Source: Halobacillus salinarum (GTDB lineage: Bacteria > Bacillota > Bacilli > Bacillales > Halobacillaceae). From it: a DNA stretch of 64,000 bases. The DNA lies in NCBI RefSeq assembly GCF_022919095.1, contig NZ_CP095073.1:744001-808000 (forward strand), given 5' to 3'. The notes beneath the pieces are model-generated. The model was not told the DNA's origin, did not search any database, and was given only the letters and a program-made list of their open reading frames with translations. A program made the translations under genes and the position numbers. Shown in pieces: positions 60,937-64,000 of this stretch (its first letter is position 1; each line of letters starts with the position of its first letter).

Positions 60937-61878
60937 CTAGTCATAAATACGATCGTACTTATCAATTTGTTTTTTGCGTACGGAATCCCAGCGGTTTTCA
61001 GGATGTTCTTTACATTCCGTGGTACAAGCCGCATGGTATTTTTCTTCACATTCTTTGCAGCACACATATTGGCGATTGCAGACGGGGTTGCTGCAGTTAA
61101 TCATACGGTCTTCTTTCTTACCGCAGTGTTCGCATTCGGCAACCACTGACTCTTCTACTTGATTGACAGGTACAGCAATCCGCTCATCAAACACATACAT
61201 TTTTCCATCAAATAGCTGCCCTTTTACTTCAGGGTCTTTTCCATAGGTCGTAATTCCGCCTTCTAACTGGTATACATCTTCCACGCCATTTTTCATCAAA
61301 ATTCCAGTTAATTTTTCACAGCGAATGCCTCCGGTGCAATACGTCAATACTTTTTTATCTTTCCACTGGTCTGCATTTTCGGCAATCCATTGTGGAAATT
61401 CACGGGAATGCTCCACCTCTGGACGAAGGGCATTACGGAAATGACCAATTCGGTATTCATATTCATTACGTCCATCAATGACGACAGTGTCTTCATCCTG
61501 CAGCATTTTATAAAATTCAGCAGGCTTTAAATGTTTACCCCCAAATGTTTTAGGGTCGATGTCATCATTTTCAATGCTCCAATTCACCAATTCCGGTTTC
61601 ACTCGGCAGTGCATTTTTTTAAATGCGTGTCCCTCATGTTCATCTATTTTAAAATGAATGTCCGCAAATCTTTGGTCAGAACGTACGTAGTCCATATACT
61701 GCTCTACTTGTTCGACTGTACCTGAAACCGTCCCATTGATTCCTTCAGGAGACACAATGATCCGTCCGCGCAGCCCCAAGTCTTTGCAATATTTAAGATG
61801 ATTCGTGCAGTATTCTTCATAATCCGGCATATCGGCATATTTGTAATACAGTAGAACTCGATAATCTTGTGAGCTCAT
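60937..61878 (-). CDS. trhO: tRNA uridine(34) hydroxylase, rhodanese family (TrhO)
   Basis: A 313-residue member of the UPF0176/YceA family, an oxygen-dependent tRNA uridine 5-hydroxylase (ho5U34 synthesis). It has an N-terminal acylphosphatase-like domain (RGRIIVSPEGINGTVSG), then a rhodanese domain with the active-site Cys in VLTYCTGGIRCEK and the preceding DGRNEYEYRIGHF. The C-terminal Cys-rich part (CEHCGKKEDRMINCSNPVC, then CCKECEEKYHAACTTEC) suggests zinc binding, as in longer family members. The ATG at 61878 has an AGGAGGAATC site. Confidence 0.9.
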   Translation of the reverse strand: MSSQDYRVLLYYKYADMPDYEEYCTNHLKYCKDLGLRGRIIVSPEGINGTVSGTVEQVEQYMDYVRSDQRFADIHFKIDEHEGHAFKKMHCRVKPELVNWSIENDDIDPKTFGGKHLKPAEFYKMLQDEDTVVIDGRNEYEYRIGHFRNALRPEVEHSREFPQWIAENADQWKDKKVLTYCTGGIRCEKLTGILMKNGVEDVYQLEGGITTYGKDPEVKGQLFDGKMYVFDERIAVPVNQVEESVVAECEHCGKKEDRMINCSNPVCNRQYVCCKECEEKYHAACTTECKEHPENRWDSVRKKQIDKYDRIYD

Positions 61879-62036
61879 GATGATTCCTCCTATATTAAAC
61901 ACAATCATTGATTAAATTACACAAATAACCATACTCCATCATATTCGATTTCAATAAAAATTTCAAATAGGGCTGGTTATTGCTTTGAAACCTCTTTGGT
62001 GGGAGGTTAAGCACTTCCGGACGTTTACGTAAAAAA

Positions 62037-62069
62037 TCTGGCTGCCGGAAAAAAACTTCCACAGCCAGA
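62037..62069 (-). terminator. Terminator of the nicotinamidase gene
   Basis: Perfect 8-bp arms TCTGGCTG (62037-62044) and CAGCCAGA (62062-62069); on the minus strand the stem is followed by TTTTTTACG. Confidence 0.82.
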
Positions 62070-62085
62070 ACACTATATTTAACGG

Positions 62086-62633
62086 TTAAAGCACTTTGGC
62101 TCCTAAAACAGACTCAAAATGTTCCAGAGCCCATTTATGACCTGCCTCATTAAAGCTTGCTACTGCTTTTTTAGAAATAACGATTTGGTAACCTAGATTA
62201 AAGGCGTCTACTGCCGTGTGCAGCACGCAAATGTCCGTGCATACGCCGATAAGGTGCAGCTCCCTAATCTCACGTTCTCTTAATTTCAAGTCAAGGTCTG
62301 TTCCTCTAAAAGCGCTGTAGCGCGTTTTATCCATGTACTGGACATAGGGATTAGTCTGTTGATCTTCATAGAGTTGCTCAAGCCTGCCATACAGCTTTCT
62401 TCCCTCAGAACCTCTTTGGTTATGAGGGGGAATAGTTGTGTTTCAGGATGGTAAGGGTCTCCTTCTTCATGGACATCTACTGCAAATACGACATATTGTT
62501 CTTCATCTAGAAAAGAACTCGTCAAACGAACGATTTCTTCTTCAATTTGCTGGCCGGGTTTTCCGCAAGTTAAGGCCCCATGATCAGCCACAAAGTCATT
62601 TGTATAATCAATGACAACTAATGCTTTATTCAT
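62086..62633 (-). CDS. pncA: Nicotinamidase / cysteine hydrolase (frameshifted as sequenced)
   Basis: Encodes an isochorismatase-fold nicotinamidase of about 182 residues after one-base correction, converting nicotinamide to nicotinate for NAD salvage. The N-terminal part has the catalytic Asp in ALVVIDYTNDFVADHGALTC, and VDVHEEGDPYHPETQLFP with metal-binding residues. The C-terminal part has DKTRYSAFRGTDLD (catalytic Lys) and LIGVCTDICVLHTAVDA with the catalytic Cys. The break is at a G5 run (62426-62430, C on the coding strand); one more C gives LFPPHNQRGSEGRKLY. The ATG at 62633 follows AGGAGG. It is followed by a terminator. Confidence 0.88.
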
Positions 62634-62719
62634 CGGATTCCTCCTCATGTGTATATACACCTATAGTAACAAAAGTGCTAAATGATTTGTAAAAAAGGTT
62701 GATAAACTAATGGCATTAG

Positions 62720-62902
62720 TCAGGAGTGGAATCATATGCGCTTGAAGTTGAAGAAAAAGAATGGACATTAATTGATGCTGGTTTGCCGTTTAGCTGTAAG
62801 CCAATCCTGAAAACTGCTGAAGGAATAGGAAAAACGATTACAAAGATTATTCTTACACACGCGCGGTTGGAAATGTATAGAAAAGAGAATAAAGGAAGCT
62901 GA
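62720..62902 (+). pseudogene. Remnant of a metallo-beta-lactamase-fold gene
   Basis: A stretch of about 60 codons without a proper start reads YALEVEEKEWTLIDAGLPF followed by GIGKTITKIILTHARLE, matching the first strands of MBL-fold hydrolases (DAGLP, ILTHxHxDH). The sequence ends where the HxHxDH metal site should be (THARLEMYRK), and no continuation is seen. There is an in-frame stop right before it. It is truncated on both sides and decayed, unlike the single-base breaks elsewhere. Confidence 0.65.
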
Positions 62903-62960
62903 GATGAGAACGACTCCAGGCTGGTTATGAATCTCAGAGCCTGGAGTCGTTCTTCATCTC
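62901..62960. terminator. Long-stem hairpin downstream of the MFS gene
   Basis: Arms of about 22 bases (62901-62922 and 62938-62960), nearly perfect, containing AACGACTCCAGGCT and AGCCTGGAGTCGTT. It lies between the MBL remnant and the stop of the MFS gene. A clear T tract is lacking on the plus strand; on the minus strand it could act as the MFS terminator. Confidence 0.65.
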
Positions 62961-62962
62961 GC

Positions 62963-64000
62963 TTAATGGGAAGGAGCGTGGAAAAAAGCTCTTTCCTTTT
63001 TTTGAACCGTTATGAGCATGATCGCTCCACATGTTAACAAGAGTGCACTCGTAATGAAAAATACAGCCGAAAAGCCAAATGCTCCAGAGAGCATTCCGCC
63101 CATAGCAGGGCCGATAATATTTCCGAGAAAACGGAGACTCGTATTATAGCCCAATACTTCACCTTGCATCGATACCGGGGCTTCCTGACGAATATAGGCA
63201 GTTCTTACCGGGATGATGCCACCGATAGAAACCCGAGCAGGAATCGTAAAACGACTAATTCCCATATATTAGTTACAAAAGCGGCAGGCAGATAGACAAT
63301 CCCTGCCATAAATAATAAGAACACTAGTATTTTTACATAGCCTGTTTTATCGGCAATCCGCCCCCATCTTCTTGCCATTAACAAATTTCCGAGGCCAGCG
63401 GCGGAAAAGGCTATTCCTGAAAACAAGGCTAGGTTCTCTGGACCGTGAAGTTCTCCTACAAATAGAGAAAGGATAGGCTGAATGCTGAAGTGCGCCACCT
63501 GTACAAATAAAGAGACAATCATTACCATCAGCAGCACAGGATGATGCAGAATATGAGCGATCACTTCCTTAGATGAATAGCTGGATTGTTCTTCTTCGCT
63601 TTCAGTGGAGATTCTTTGTTCATGAATACCGACAGCTACAAGGACAGCGGAAATGGCTACAGAGATGGACACAAATTGAAAAGTGGTGGAGTAACCGATC
63701 GCATCCGCGATAAAGCCGCCAAGCATTGGTCCAAGCAGGCTGCCGGTAATGCTTCCTGTTTGCAGTGTACCCAGTACTTGTCCTGCGATTTTTTTAGGAG
63801 TCTGGGTAGAAATTAACGCTTGGGACATAGGGATAAACCCTGTGAAAACACCCATAAACAGACGCAGCATAAACAGCTGCCATACCGTCGTTACAAACCC
63901 CATTAATAATACGGAAACAGCAAGTCCCGTAGCTGATAAAATTAAAATTTTCTTTCGTCCATATTTGTCCCCGATTCTTCCCCAGATTGGAGAAAAAATA
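62963..64000 (-). CDS. MFS drug/metabolite efflux transporter (partial, frameshifted as sequenced)
   Basis: The C-terminal 346 or so residues of a 12-helix MFS exporter; the start is beyond base 64000. Visible are FSPIWGRIGDKYGRKKILIL (the loop 2-3 motif), VFTGFIPMSQALIS, GPMLGGFIADAIGY (antiporter-type motif C, which marks drug exporters) and RWGRIADKTGYVK. The frame breaks at a G3 run on the coding strand (63232-63234); one more G gives LGVSIGGIIPVRTAYIRQE and a complete C-terminus. The closest kin by feel are Bacillus multidrug/MdtG-type exporters. The substrate is unknown. Confidence 0.87.

Noticed and set aside
1-64000. tRNA, rRNA, prophage, integrative element or origin
   Set aside because: Read through on both strands; no rRNA segments, tRNA-like cloverleaf, integrase, phage structural genes or DnaA-box cluster noticed.

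Overview
The window is a stretch of chromosome from a spore-forming, low-GC Bacillaceae bacterium. The evidence is a gerA-type spore germination operon, a Bacillus-style argCJBD-carAB-argF cluster, a ypcP-type exonuclease, Hol-Tox and RRNPP-like proteins, strong AGGAGG-type ribosome binding sites and frequent TTG/GTG starts. An NhaC antiporter and the general protein flavour fit a halotolerant genus such as Halobacillus or a relative, but that placement is inference. There are no rRNA or tRNA genes, no CRISPR array, no prophage and no intact insertion sequence.

Layout. 1-4.8 kb (minus): 5' part of a molybdopterin oxidoreductase, then a four-gene germination receptor operon (A, C, small two-helix D-like, B). 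4.9-17.9 kb: mixed metabolism (aldo/keto reductase, Gfo/Idh dehydrogenase, YciI and GNAT proteins, an orphan lysine/ornithine N-hydroxylase, a PhzF protein), a HAMP histidine kinase/OmpR regulator pair, a toroid-like protein and a secreted cell-wall-binding protein. 18.0-27.5 kb (plus): arginine and carbamoyl-phosphate biosynthesis with two likely ArgR-controlled promoters. 27.5-45.5 kb: transporters, a lone PP2C phosphatase, a CAP-domain secreted protein, KDPG aldolase, nucleotidyltransferase, methyltransferase, an unusual HTH plus degenerate F1-ATPase-beta protein, a candidate type I toxin-antitoxin locus, a GntR/DUF1648 module, a BI-1 protein and a second two-component system. 45.6-48 kb: folate branch pabA and a pabB-pabC fusion. 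48-64 kb: oxidoreductase, acetyltransferase, hydrolase, nucleotidyltransferase, DUF779/aldehyde dehydrogenase pair, exonuclease, RRNPP-like regulator, a Cas4/RecB-like nuclease next to an alkyltransferase-like protein, pdxK, TrhO, nicotinamidase and the C-terminal part of an MFS exporter.

The sequence carries a consistent flaw. Eight otherwise conserved genes (phzF, the cell-wall-binding gene, carB, one nucleotidyltransferase, the HTH-ATPase gene, pabBC, pncA, and the MFS gene) are each broken by the loss of exactly one base in a G or C run, and adding one base restores family-conserved sequence. This looks like homopolymer undercalling, not gene decay, so I annotate these as single genes.

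The most interesting items are the HTH/F1-beta-like fusion at 39.1-40.2 kb and the convergent toxin mRNA/antisense RNA arrangement at 40.69-40.95 kb. Diverged copies of an intergenic repeat lie at 27.6-28.0 kb and 38.9-39.05 kb.
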